NCBI GenBank assembly: GCA_021819035.1
Contig: JAKASL010000002.1
Coordinates: 186,001 to 250,000 of the forward strand
Reading direction: 5' to 3'
DNA: 64,000 nucleotides
Origin: an archaeon
Lineage (GTDB): Archaea > Thermoproteota > Nitrososphaeria > Nitrososphaerales > Gagatemarchaeaceae
The notes under the pieces: generated by a model
Databases searched by the model: none
What the model was told of the DNA's origin: nothing
Seen by the model: only the letters and a program-made list of their open reading frames with translations
Position numbers and translations under genes: made by a program
Shown: piece after piece, positions 30,826-39,157 of the stretch
How positions within the stretch are numbered: the first letter of the stretch is position 1
Layout of the letters: each line of letters starts with the position of its first letter

Positions 30826-31746
30826 CTATCCGATTATCTTCTTGCCGAAGAGAGAGAGGGCGAGCTCGACCACGAGCTCGGCGGTCTGATTGGCAACGTC
30901 CAGGATCGGGTTCACTTCTACGAATTCGGCAGAGGTCACCTGGCCTGACTCGAAGAGCATCTCCATCGCGAGCTGCGCCTCGCGGTAGGTGAGCCCCCCC
31001 TTCACCTGGGTCCCTGTCCCCGGCGCCTCCCGCGGGTCCACGGAGTCCACGTCGAAACTGAGGTGGACCTGGTCCACGCCGGTCCCGGCTATCCTTATTG
31101 CATCCCTCATCACCGACCTCATGCCGAGCTCGTCGATCTCTTTCATGGTGAAGACAGCCATCTTCGAGCGGGCTATCGCCTTCGCCTCCTCCCGGTCGAA
31201 GTCGCGGCATCCGACGAGGACGGTGTTCTTCTCCACCGCCTTCGGGGAGACACCACCTAACCCCGTCAGTCGGGGGTCCCCATACCCTAGGATGGCCGCA
31301 AGCGCCATCCCGTGGATGTTCCCCGAGGGCGTCGTCTTCGGCGTGTTGAAGTCGCCGTGGGCGTCGAGCCAGACTATCCCCCTCTCTGCGCTCGTCCGGG
31401 CCAGCCCTGCCAGGGTGCCTACGGACACGCTCTGGTCCCCCCCGAGGACCAGCGGGAGGGACCCCTGCTTCAGGCAGGTCGAAACCTTGTCCGCCAGCGT
31501 GCCGCACTGCTTCAGGACGTCGGTGAGATAGCGCTCCCTCTGGTCCCCCACGCGCGCGGTGGCCATGTCAGCCACGGGGACGTTCCCATAATCCTTCACG
31601 GCGTGCCCCAGGGCTTCGAGCCGCGCCTCCAGGTTTGCTATCCTTATCGCACTCGGACCCATGTCTACCCCCCGCCGCTGCTGCCCGAGGTCGACAGGGG
31701 CGCCGATGATGCCTATGTTCAAGCCGCCCGCTTCCGTTTCCGCCAT
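30826..31746 (-). CDS. Arginase/agmatinase family ureohydrolase
   Basis: A 306-residue ureohydrolase. The dimanganese ligands lie in GGDQSVSVG, WLDAHGDFNTP and LSFDVDSVDP, and the N-terminal GAPVDLGQQRRGVDMGPSAIR is typical of arginase proper rather than agmatinase. The product would be ornithine plus urea from arginine. ATG 31746 is chosen because the CTATTTATCC box at about 31775-31784 predicts transcription starting close to it; a start at 31776 would overlap that box. Confidence 0.88.
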   Translation of the reverse strand: MAETEAGGLNIGIIGAPVDLGQQRRGVDMGPSAIRIANLEARLEALGHAVKDYGNVPVADMATARVGDQRERYLTDVLKQCGTLADKVSTCLKQGSLPLVLGGDQSVSVGTLAGLARTSAERGIVWLDAHGDFNTPKTTPSGNIHGMALAAILGYGDPRLTGLGGVSPKAVEKNTVLVGCRDFDREEAKAIARSKMAVFTMKEIDELGMRSVMRDAIRIAGTGVDQVHLSFDVDSVDPREAPGTGTQVKGGLTYREAQLAMEMLFESGQVTSAEFVEVNPILDVANQTAELVVELALSLFGKKIIG

Positions 31747-31807
31747 GTTATTAATCGGTCCGGCGGGATGCTCCACAGGATAAATAGCGCCCGATGCGCG
31801 CCATCAT

Positions 31808-32029
31808 GTGCGCAGGTCTCAGGTGGCGGGGGTGCTGATGATCCTCCTCGGGGCGGCCATACTCGTCCTCCTGGCCGGCTTCGTGGTGAGCATCATCGTG
31901 GTCATCCTGCAGCTCCTCGCGGTGTTGATAGCCGTGGTCCTAGTGCTGGGGGGGATCGCGATGATCCTGTTCGGGAGGCGCCTCTTGGGCGGGGGCGCCT
32001 GGGGCTGGACGCACGTGGCAGACGGATAG
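31808..32029 (+). CDS. Small hydrophobic membrane protein
   Basis: A 73-residue protein with two nearly continuous membrane helices (about residues 7-30 and 31-55: VAGVLMILLGAAILVLLAG and LLAVLIAVVLVLGGIAMILFG) and a basic, Gly/Trp-rich tail. GTG start 31808 lies about 27 nt after GATAAATAG, a leaderless arrangement. It is 43 nt upstream of the ABC exporter operon, which has its own TATA box. Function unknown. Confidence 0.6.
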   Translation: MRRSQVAGVLMILLGAAILVLLAGFVVSIIVVILQLLAVLIAVVLVLGGIAMILFGRRLLGGGAWGWTHVADG

Positions 32030-32072
32030 GGCACCTACTCCATTTATACCCAAAGCGGGCCTCTGCCCTGAA

Positions 32073-32993
32073 GTGCCTGCCATCGAAGTGAGCGGTCTCA
32101 AGAAGAAGTACGGCGACATCCAGGCCGTGGACGGGACTTCGTTCTCGGTGGAGGAGGGGGAGGTCTTCTCCCTGCTGGGGCCCAACGGGGCGGGGAAGAC
32201 CACCACCATCGAGATCCTCGAGGGGCTGAGGAACAAGGACTCGGGGACCGCCAAGGTCCTGGGGCTCGACCCATGGGCGTCGGGGTACGAGCTGCACAAG
32301 AGAATAGGCGTCATCCCCCAGGGGTTCAAGTTTCTGGACTACCCTACCCCCAGGGAGGCCATCTCCTACTACGGTGCGCTCTTCGGGAAAAAGGTGGACC
32401 CAGACGAGCTTCTGAGGAGGGTGATTCTTGACGACGCTTCCAACGTCTGGTTCCAGAACCTTTCGGGGGGGCAGAAGCAGAAGCTGGGCATGGCGCTCTC
32501 GCTTGTCAACGACCCACAGGTCATCTTCCTGGACGAGCCTACGACAGGCCTGGACCCGCAGGCGCGGAGGGCAGTCTGGGAGGTGGTCAGGAAGCTCAAG
32601 GACGAAGGGAGGACTGTGATGCTGACCACCCACTACCTCGAGGAGGCAGAGGAGCTTGCCGACAGGGTCGCGATAATGAAGCATGGGAAGATCGTGGCCA
32701 TGGGGACCACTGAGGAGATAGAGTCAAGGTTCGGGTCGGGGCAGCGGATGGTGGTGAAGGGGGGCGACGACCTCTTGAAGTATCTCAGGGAGAACACGAG
32801 GCTGCGTGCGGAAGGCGGCGCGGGCGAAGTGACCATCTTCCTGAGGGACAAGGCCGACGCCATGGTGGCGCTCGGCGCCATCGAGGAGTCCGGGGCCGCC
32901 TGGGAAGACCTCACGGTCAGGAGGGACAGCCTGGAAGACGTCTTCCTCAAGCTGGTCGGCGAAAGCGAGGGCATCGGGGAGGGGGGAGAGTGA
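32073..32993 (+). CDS. ABC-2 type exporter ATPase
   Basis: A 306-residue ABC ATPase. Walker A GPNGAGKTT, signature LSGGQKQKLGMAL, Walker B VIFLDEPTTGLDPQARR and TTHYLEEAEELADR are all complete. After residue 220 comes a regulatory region seen in DrrA/CcmA-type drug or lipid exporters. It energises the membrane partner encoded next with a 1-nt overlap. GTG 32073 lies 27 nt after TTTATACC, giving a leaderless start. Confidence 0.9.
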   Translation: MPAIEVSGLKKKYGDIQAVDGTSFSVEEGEVFSLLGPNGAGKTTTIEILEGLRNKDSGTAKVLGLDPWASGYELHKRIGVIPQGFKFLDYPTPREAISYYGALFGKKVDPDELLRRVILDDASNVWFQNLSGGQKQKLGMALSLVNDPQVIFLDEPTTGLDPQARRAVWEVVRKLKDEGRTVMLTTHYLEEAEELADRVAIMKHGKIVAMGTTEEIESRFGSGQRMVVKGGDDLLKYLRENTRLRAEGGAGEVTIFLRDKADAMVALGAIEESGAAWEDLTVRRDSLEDVFLKLVGESEGIGEGGE

Positions 32994-34117
32994 TGAGGTT
33001 CAGCCTGAGCAGGACGATGTCCGACCTGAAGGTCTATGGCAGGTCGAGCCTCAGGAGCAGGGAGGGCTTCTTCTTCACGCTTGTCTTCCCGGTCATACTC
33101 ATCCTGCTCTTCGGGGCGATCTTCTCCGGGGGAGGGGTCAGCCAGTCAACGGTCTATGTGCAGAACAATGACACGGGCCCGGTGGGGGCGGCCTTCGTTT
33201 CCGCCCTGAACAGCACGTCGAACTACTGCAGCAACGGCAGCAGCGCGGGCCTCTGCCTGAGACCCGTCCCGATGGACGTTAACTTCTCGCAGTACCTCTC
33301 TTCGAAGTCAGCCTCAGACGGCATAGTCATCCCTGCCAACTTCAGCCTTGCCTTCGAGTCGGGCCAGGAGGTGAACGTGACTGTCTTCGGCAATCCCTCG
33401 TCGACCACAAGCGCCGTGGTCTCAGGGGTAGTCGCAGAGGTGGTCAACGGGTTCAACGTGCGTGGCGCCGCCGGGGTGCATCATGTGGGCATAGCGTCGC
33501 GGACCGCCGTGTCTTCCAACTACAAGTACATCGACTTCCTCGTCCCCGGCCTCATAGGGTTCGCCGCCCTTACCAGCCCCATGTTTGCGATGGTCAACAT
33601 GAGCTCCACCTACCGACGCGACAAGGTGTTCAAACTGCTGTCGCTCACGCCCCTCACCAAGACGGAGTGGCTGCTGTCGAAGATAATCTGGTACGTCTGC
33701 ACCACCGTGGTCTCCTTCATCCTGATGACAGCGGTCGGGGTCTACGTGTTCGGCGCTCACATAGCGCTGAACTGGGGGATAGGCATATTCCTTCTGCTAG
33801 GGCCGTTCTTCTTCGTCTCCCTTGGGATGTTGGTGGGGACCGTCTCCAACACCCCTGAAGCGGCGTCGGTCGTAGGCAACCTCGTGACGTTCCCTATGAT
33901 GTTTCTCTCGGGGACGTTCTTCCCCGTGAGCTCTATGCCCAAGTATCTCCAGGCGGTCGCCCACGTCCTGCCTCTCTATTACATGATCGACGGGTTGAAC
34001 GAGGTGATGATCTACGGCAACTTCGAAGCCGCCTACATAGACATGGCGCTGCTGCTGGCTATCTCGGTGGTGGTCTTCGCCCTGGCTGTGAAGTTCTTCC
34101 GTTGGCGCGAGGACTGA
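32993..34117 (+). CDS. ABC-2 type exporter membrane subunit
   Basis: A 374-residue ABC-2 permease. An N-terminal helix (REGFFFTLVFPVILILLFGA) is followed by a large Asn/Ser-rich external domain of about 160 residues containing NNDTG, NSTS and NVTV sequons. Five more helices follow, with the hallmark FLSGTFFPVSSMPKYLQAVA near the end. It exports a drug, lipid or glycan with the ATPase before it. ATG 32993 overlaps the ATPase stop by one base; a GTG three bases earlier is the alternative. Confidence 0.88.
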   Translation: MRFSLSRTMSDLKVYGRSSLRSREGFFFTLVFPVILILLFGAIFSGGGVSQSTVYVQNNDTGPVGAAFVSALNSTSNYCSNGSSAGLCLRPVPMDVNFSQYLSSKSASDGIVIPANFSLAFESGQEVNVTVFGNPSSTTSAVVSGVVAEVVNGFNVRGAAGVHHVGIASRTAVSSNYKYIDFLVPGLIGFAALTSPMFAMVNMSSTYRRDKVFKLLSLTPLTKTEWLLSKIIWYVCTTVVSFILMTAVGVYVFGAHIALNWGIGIFLLLGPFFFVSLGMLVGTVSNTPEAASVVGNLVTFPMMFLSGTFFPVSSMPKYLQAVAHVLPLYYMIDGLNEVMIYGNFEAAYIDMALLLAISVVVFALAVKFFRWRED

Positions 34118-34130
34118 CAGGCTCTTCGCA

Positions 34131-34874
34131 TCAGCCCACGTACGCTAGCGGATGCCTGGCGAGCTCCTCGTTGAGCTTCATGAAGGTCGAGACGGTGCCG
34201 ACGTCGAACCACTCCTTCTCGGTGTAGAAGGCGCTCACCCTCCCGCCCCTGTGGATTATCTCAGGGACGAAGTCTGTCATGAGGTCTGGTCGCTTGCGGC
34301 CGGCCAATTTGTTCATCAGGGCCATCCCATTCGGGCCGACGACCATCGGTCCGGTTGTCACTGTCAGGTCGAGCCTCGGCTTCTCCCGGAATGACGTCAC
34401 CTGCCCGTCATTGACATCGGCCACCCCCACGGGGAGGGAGTAGCCCCTGTCGAGGACGAGCGTGAGGTCCGCCTTGGTCCGGCGGTGGGTCGCGAGGAGC
34501 TGGGTGGCGTCAAGGTCCGTCAGGATGTCTCCATAGTAGACTAGGAGCTCGTCACAGCGTATGGCGCCGTCTCGCAGGGCGTGAGCCACCGCGTTCAGGC
34601 TCCCCTTCAGCCCCTTCGGGTCCTCAGAGTAGGACAACTTCACCCCATGCTGCGAGCCGTCGCCGAAGTACCGCCTTATGTCCTCAGACCTGTATCCTGT
34701 AAGCAGGGCGATGTTCGTGATCCCATGGCGCTTCAGGATCGCTATGGTGTAGGCTAGGAGCGGGAGCTTCTTTGGCCCGATGGGTATCATGACCTTCTGG
34801 AAGTAGTCTGTGAGGGGTTTCAGCCGTTCCCCCCTCCCGCCGCACAGTATGGCGGCCTGGGTGACGCGGCGCAT
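34131..34874 (-). CDS. Sugar-phosphate nucleotidyltransferase
   Basis: A 247-residue GT-A fold nucleotidyltransferase. AAILCGGRGERLKPLTDYFQK is the nucleotide-binding signature, KLPLLAYTIAILKRHGI follows, and the metal-binding Asp is in VYYGDILTD. REKPRLDL and TGPMVVGP are further family features. It would activate a hexose 1-phosphate (glucose, mannose or similar) for surface glycans. No left-handed beta-helix acyltransferase domain is present. The ATG lies about 27 nt after GTTTATACC, so the transcript is leaderless. Confidence 0.88.
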   Translation of the reverse strand: MRRVTQAAILCGGRGERLKPLTDYFQKVMIPIGPKKLPLLAYTIAILKRHGITNIALLTGYRSEDIRRYFGDGSQHGVKLSYSEDPKGLKGSLNAVAHALRDGAIRCDELLVYYGDILTDLDATQLLATHRRTKADLTLVLDRGYSLPVGVADVNDGQVTSFREKPRLDLTVTTGPMVVGPNGMALMNKLAGRKRPDLMTDFVPEIIHRGGRVSAFYTEKEWFDVGTVSTFMKLNEELARHPLAYVG

Positions 34875-35022
34875 GGCCCCCCCGCCGGGCTTTCGGTATA
34901 AACGGTTGGCGGGGGCCGGCCCTCGCTATGGGTGGCTCAGGGCTGGGCGCGAAGGCTGCCTGAGACGACGGCGTGGAACGCCAAGAGCGGGCGACGAGCC
35001 GCTTCGTCATGTGGACGGTCGG

Positions 35023-36036
35023 TCAGCCCAGTCTCCCCTGGGACTGCAGGAGAGGAGGCGCGTCCGTCGGGCTGACGTCAAACGGCCCGGTCCGCCCGAG
35101 CCTGTTGACCTCGAGCCTGATGCGGCCGCCTGCCTGGGACCTCGAGACCGCCAGCAGGAGGTCCTTGGTCTGCTTGACCTCGGCGCCGTCGGCGGCTACT
35201 ATGACGTCTCCGTTTCGGAGCCCCGAGTAGTACGCTGGGCTCCTGGGGACAACCTCGGCCACGAGGAACCCTCGGTCGACCTGCAGGTTGTATCTGCGGG
35301 CCAGTTGAGGGGTCACATCGACCCCTGAGATTCCGATCCACCGCCGGCTGACCCTGCCGCTCTCGAGTATCTCCTTGGCGATCATCTTGACCGTGTTGAT
35401 CGGGATGGCGAACCCCATCCCCTGGGCGTACGGGATCATCATGGTGGTCATCCCTATGATCTTTCCGCCGAGGTCCGCCAGGGGCCCTCCGCTGTTGCCA
35501 GGGTTGACCGCCGCGTCGGTCTGCAGGAGGCCTTCGAAGATGAAATCGGTCCCCGGGAGAGGCCTCCCCTTCGCGCTTAGTACGCCCATCGAGATGGTAG
35601 GTCCGCCGGGCAGAGCCAGGGCATTGCCGATGGCGAGGACGAACTGCCCCACCCGGACCGACTCAGAGTCGCCGAGATCTGCCGCCGGGAGCTGCGAGTC
35701 ATCCACCCTGATGACGGCTACGTCCGTGGCCTCATCGGAGCCGACCACCGCCCCCGTGAAGGTCCGGCCGTCCTTGAGGGTGGCCTGGACCTGGCTCGCT
35801 CCGTCGATGACGTGGTTGTTCGTGACGATGAGCCCGCCCCTGTCTAGGACGATCCCTGACCCTTGCCCTTCGAACGGGACCAAGCCGAAGAACCGCCGTT
35901 CCAGCCTCGTGCTTGATATGCTGACGATGCTTTCGCTGACCTTCTCCACCGCTTCGGTCACCTGGTGCTCGAATCCTGAAAGCGCCATGGCGAGCCCGTC
36001 GCAGACCGCACTATTGTTGAGTGGCTTCACGCACAT
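35023..36036 (-). CDS. HtrA/DegP-like serine protease, cytoplasmic form
   Basis: A trypsin-like protease with one PDZ domain, about 337 residues from ATG 36036. The catalytic triad is visible: His in TNNHVIDGA, Asp in ATDVAVIRVD, Ser in VNPGNSGGPLAD. The PDZ (GFLVAEVVPRSPAYYSGLRNGD) covers the last 90 residues. There is no signal peptide or membrane segment, unlike bacterial DegP, so it likely acts inside the cell. The open frame continues upstream but the TTTAAA box at 36119-36124 predicts transcription starting near 36095; ATG 35988 is another option. Confidence 0.88.
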   Translation of the reverse strand: MCVKPLNNSAVCDGLAMALSGFEHQVTEAVEKVSESIVSISSTRLERRFFGLVPFEGQGSGIVLDRGGLIVTNNHVIDGASQVQATLKDGRTFTGAVVGSDEATDVAVIRVDDSQLPAADLGDSESVRVGQFVLAIGNALALPGGPTISMGVLSAKGRPLPGTDFIFEGLLQTDAAVNPGNSGGPLADLGGKIIGMTTMMIPYAQGMGFAIPINTVKMIAKEILESGRVSRRWIGISGVDVTPQLARRYNLQVDRGFLVAEVVPRSPAYYSGLRNGDVIVAADGAEVKQTKDLLLAVSRSQAGGRIRLEVNRLGRTGPFDVSPTDAPPLLQSQGRLG

Positions 36037-36151
36037 GTCGCTCACACCTTGGCGCAGGGACAAACGTGTCGGTCGCGTCCTCCGCCTTGCGCTCTGTATG
36101 GAGCGGGCCCAGGTACACTTTAAAGCAAGCGCGGCCCGCATGAGTCCAGCC

Positions 36152-36535
36152 ATGGTCAGTCTAGCCAAGTCAGAACAGCTCGACCGGAAGGTTCTGGACT
36201 CTTGTGCGGTCGTACATCAGACATGGAACGAGATCACCAGGACCTGGACCTTGCCGACGATTCATATGCTGGGCCAGATAGAGCCAACCAGATTCAACGA
36301 GCTGAAACGGCACATAGTCGGGATAAGCGCCACCTCGCTTGCAGAGCGCCTCTCGCAGTTGGAGAAGTTCGGCGTTGTGCAGAGGAAGGTGTATGCGGAA
36401 GAGAAGCCTAGGATAGAGTATTCTCTCACCGTGAAGGGGCATGAAATCTACAAGATTCTACTGGAGCTGGCTTCGTGGTCGAAGCGCTGGGCTGGCAAGG
36501 AACCTAACAGCAGAGAGTTCCTGGTCCCCAAGTGA
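36152..36535 (+). CDS. HxlR-family winged-helix regulator
   Basis: A 127-residue winged helix. WTLPTIHMLGQIEPTRFNEL then HIVGISATSLAERLSQLEKFG forms the HTH, and RIEYSLTVKGHEIYKILLEL is the HxlR wing and C-terminal helix. HxlR proteins often respond to oxidative or aldehyde stress. ATG 36152 is chosen over 36140 because TTTAAA at 36119-36124 places transcription near 36148. It is divergent from the HtrA gene and may share that promoter region. Confidence 0.8.
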   Translation: MVSLAKSEQLDRKVLDSCAVVHQTWNEITRTWTLPTIHMLGQIEPTRFNELKRHIVGISATSLAERLSQLEKFGVVQRKVYAEEKPRIEYSLTVKGHEIYKILLELASWSKRWAGKEPNSREFLVPK

Positions 36536-36653
36536 GAAGGTCCCCCAGACCGCCGGACCTGCCAGACCGGCACGGAGGCCTTGGGCTCGACATCACCCCC
36601 AGGAAGTGGCAAACCCCGACAGCCGTATTAACCGGGGAGGGAGCGAAGCCTCC

Positions 36654-37094
36654 ATGGAGAAGTTCACAGTCATTCCAGTCGAAGTGATGAGGCAGTACAG
36701 GACAATAGCGGTTGTCGGGGCGTCGAAGAACCCGGAGAAAGAGGCGTTCACCGTCCCCGCGTACCTCCAGGCGCAGGGCTACACCATCATCCCCGTCAAC
36801 CCTACCGCGGACGTGGTGAACGGGAACAAGGCGTATCCGACGCTCGCTGGGATCCCCAGAGAGGTGGCAGAGAAGGTGGAGGTGGTCGACGTGTTCAGGC
36901 CAGCGGAGGAGTTCCCCGAGATAGCCAGGCAGGTGGCGGAGATGAAGAAGAGCACGGGACGGCCTTTCGTCTTCTGGGGCCAGCTGGGGCTGGAGAACGA
37001 GGAGGCGAAGAGGATCCTATCGGACGCGAAGATAGACTACGTGATGGACAGGTGCATGCGAGTGGAGCACCGGGTCTTGGTTGGATGGAAGTGA
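36654..37094 (+). CDS. CoA-binding domain protein
   Basis: A 146-residue single CoA-binding Rossmann domain. TIAVVGASKNPEKEAFTVP, QGYTIIPVNPTADVVNG and VEVVDVFRPAEEFPEIA match the YccU/CoA_binding family, and the conserved Cys is in MDRCMRVEH. These small proteins bind CoA or acetyl-CoA; their role is not well defined. A TATTAACC box 26 nt before ATG 36654 gives leaderless transcription; the upstream open frame is not coding. Confidence 0.85.
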   Translation: MEKFTVIPVEVMRQYRTIAVVGASKNPEKEAFTVPAYLQAQGYTIIPVNPTADVVNGNKAYPTLAGIPREVAEKVEVVDVFRPAEEFPEIARQVAEMKKSTGRPFVFWGQLGLENEEAKRILSDAKIDYVMDRCMRVEHRVLVGWK

Positions 37095-37665
37095 CCGAAA
37101 GGCGCGGCTCTCCATGCAACCCTGATAGGTAGCCGCTTCCCGTTCGAGGGTGCCCGCACCGCTGCGTCCAGCTGGCTGTGGCAGGTCTGGGCGGGCAGGG
37201 AAGGCTGGTCGCGCATTCTTGCCTGTAGGGGTTTGCCCTGTCCTTGCGAGAGCCCTGTCTGATACCTGGACGGATGGCCGGTCAGTTTGAGACGGGATCT
37301 GTCTTGACGTGCACGAGGCCCTCTGCCCGGCGCGGTCATGCTCCGACTTCGACCGTTCGCCGTCCTCAGCGCGACCGCTGAGGTGCAAAGGCAAGCCCAT
37401 CTGGACCGGACGCATGCTGGACCTTCGTCCGCTTTCGAACACCCTGACGGCCCCTGAAGGCAGCCGTGAACTGGTCAGGTTGAGCTCGCCGGAGGACGAC
37501 TCGCCGTTTTTGCGTCCCCATTGACCCTGAGCGCCAAGAAACAGGAGCGGATTAGCCCGTATTCATCTGCTCTATGGCAGTCTGTGTCCCTGGAAACACG
37601 GCGGCAGAGACAGACTGCGCCCCATAAGACACACTTATCCGAAACTCGTGTGAGGGACGCCAAAC
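37095..37665. other. 570-nt intergenic region with no recognised gene
   Basis: No reading frame here has a recognisable motif. I looked for RNase P and SRP RNA signatures and did not see them. The last 30 nt hold the promoter of the MFS gene (ACTTATCC near 37633-37640). An unrecognised structured RNA is possible given the size and GC content. Confidence 0.45.
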
Positions 37666-39135
37666 TTGGGTCTCCAGTACAAGTACGTGGTCCTCATCAA
37701 CACCACCATAGGCGCGTTCATGGCGGTCCTCGACTCAAACATAGTGCTCATCGCCCTCCCGACCATCACCAAGGACCTCCACGCGACCCCCTTCGAAGCG
37801 GTCTGGATCATAATGGGGTACGTTCTGGTGACCGCTTCCCTCTTGATGACGTTCGGGAGGCTCTCGGACATCTTCGGGAGGGTGAAGCTCTACAACCTCG
37901 GCTTCGCCCTCTTCACCGTCGGCTCTGCCCTGTGCAGCGTCGCGCCGACCGGGCTGGCCCTCGTTGGGTTCAGGCTGGTGCAGGGGTCCGGCGGGGCGCT
38001 CATCTTCTCCAACGCCGCCGCCCTCCTCACCGACGCGTTCCCTGCCACAGAGCGTGGGAGGGCCCTGGGGCTCAACCAGGTCGCCGGGACCGTCGGGTCC
38101 GTCTTCGGCCTGGCGCTCGGCGGGATACTCGCGGGCTCGTTCCTGGGGTGGAGGTCGATATTCTGGATCAATATCCCCTTCGGGTCTTTCGCCACCGTCT
38201 GGGCTTACTTCAAGCTCAAGGAGCTTTCTGAGCCGCGCCGGGGCGAGAGGCTGGACATCCTGGGGAACGTTCTCTTTTCAGGGGGTCTGACGGCATTCCT
38301 TGTCGGTCTGATGCTCGGTGCCCTTGTCGGCTGGGCCCCTGCCTATCTGGGAGTGATGCTGGTGGGGGTAGTCATGGTGGCGGGCTTCGTGGTCGCTGAG
38401 ACGAAGGTGCGGTATCCACTGATGGACCTGTCTCTGTTCAAGATCAAGGCATTCGCCACGGGGATGGCGAGCAACCTTCTCGCTTCAATCGCCAGGGGAG
38501 GGGTTTCACTGGTCCTCGTCTTCTATTTCCAGGGGGTGCTCCTCCTCGACGCCTTCACGGCGGGTCTCTGGCTCATCCCGTTTTCGGTCGCCTTCGTTAC
38601 GCTCGGCCCCTTGAGCGGTTACCTTTCAGACAAGGCATGGTCCAGGGGGCTGACAACGGGGGGGCTGCTCGTCATTTCGGTGGCGCTGTTCTGGTTCGGG
38701 CTTTTCCCCTTCGGGAACTCGTCTGACTATCTTGAGCTGCTGGTGCCCATGGTGCTGGCGGGGGCCGGCGGCGGCATGTTCGTGGCACCCAACGTGGCTT
38801 CGGTGATGAATGCGACTCCTGCGGCTAGAAGGGGGATAGCGTCGGGGATGAACTCGACGCTGGTGAACACCGGCTTCCTGCTCAGCCTCGGGCTCGCGTT
38901 CGCCGTGATGGCGACCAGCGTCCCTACCTCGGTCCTCCAGGGGATCTTCGCCGGGACGGCCTCTTCGATCTGCCCGCCGGCCGGGCCCTGCGTCGTCCTG
39001 GAACGGTTCGTCGGGTCGCTGCACAGCGTATTCTTGATAATGGGCTTCATCAGCCTGTTCGCGGCGGTCCCGGCCTACATGACGAAGAGACAGAAGGTGG
39101 GATATACATCAGAACGTGGCGTTCCGCCCGAGTGA
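37666..39135 (+). CDS. Major facilitator superfamily drug transporter, EmrB/QacA-like
   Basis: A 489-residue transporter with about 14 membrane helices. MAVLDSNIVLIALPTITKDL is the DHA2 helix 1 signature with the membrane Asp, FGRLSDIFGRVKLYNLGFA is motif A, FRLVQGSGGALIFSNAAALL motif B and GLNQVAGTVGSVFGLALGG motif C. It should expel hydrophobic drugs against protons. TTG 37666 lies about 28 nt after ACTTATCC. It is not closely similar to the other MFS protein at 29285 apart from the family motifs. Confidence 0.9.
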   Translation: MGLQYKYVVLINTTIGAFMAVLDSNIVLIALPTITKDLHATPFEAVWIIMGYVLVTASLLMTFGRLSDIFGRVKLYNLGFALFTVGSALCSVAPTGLALVGFRLVQGSGGALIFSNAAALLTDAFPATERGRALGLNQVAGTVGSVFGLALGGILAGSFLGWRSIFWINIPFGSFATVWAYFKLKELSEPRRGERLDILGNVLFSGGLTAFLVGLMLGALVGWAPAYLGVMLVGVVMVAGFVVAETKVRYPLMDLSLFKIKAFATGMASNLLASIARGGVSLVLVFYFQGVLLLDAFTAGLWLIPFSVAFVTLGPLSGYLSDKAWSRGLTTGGLLVISVALFWFGLFPFGNSSDYLELLVPMVLAGAGGGMFVAPNVASVMNATPAARRGIASGMNSTLVNTGFLLSLGLAFAVMATSVPTSVLQGIFAGTASSICPPAGPCVVLERFVGSLHSVFLIMGFISLFAAVPAYMTKRQKVGYTSERGVPPE

Positions 39136-39157
39136 CCCTCGGAGAGGCGACTGGGGC

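Noticed and set aside
30746-31507. Long N-terminal extension of the MFS frame
   Set aside because: It is read on the same strand but out of frame with the arginase gene, is Gly/Arg/Pro-rich shadow sequence, and the transporter begins normally at 30745.
37095-37665. RNase P RNA or SRP RNA in the long gap
   Set aside because: The conserved core sequences I would expect for either RNA were not found by eye.
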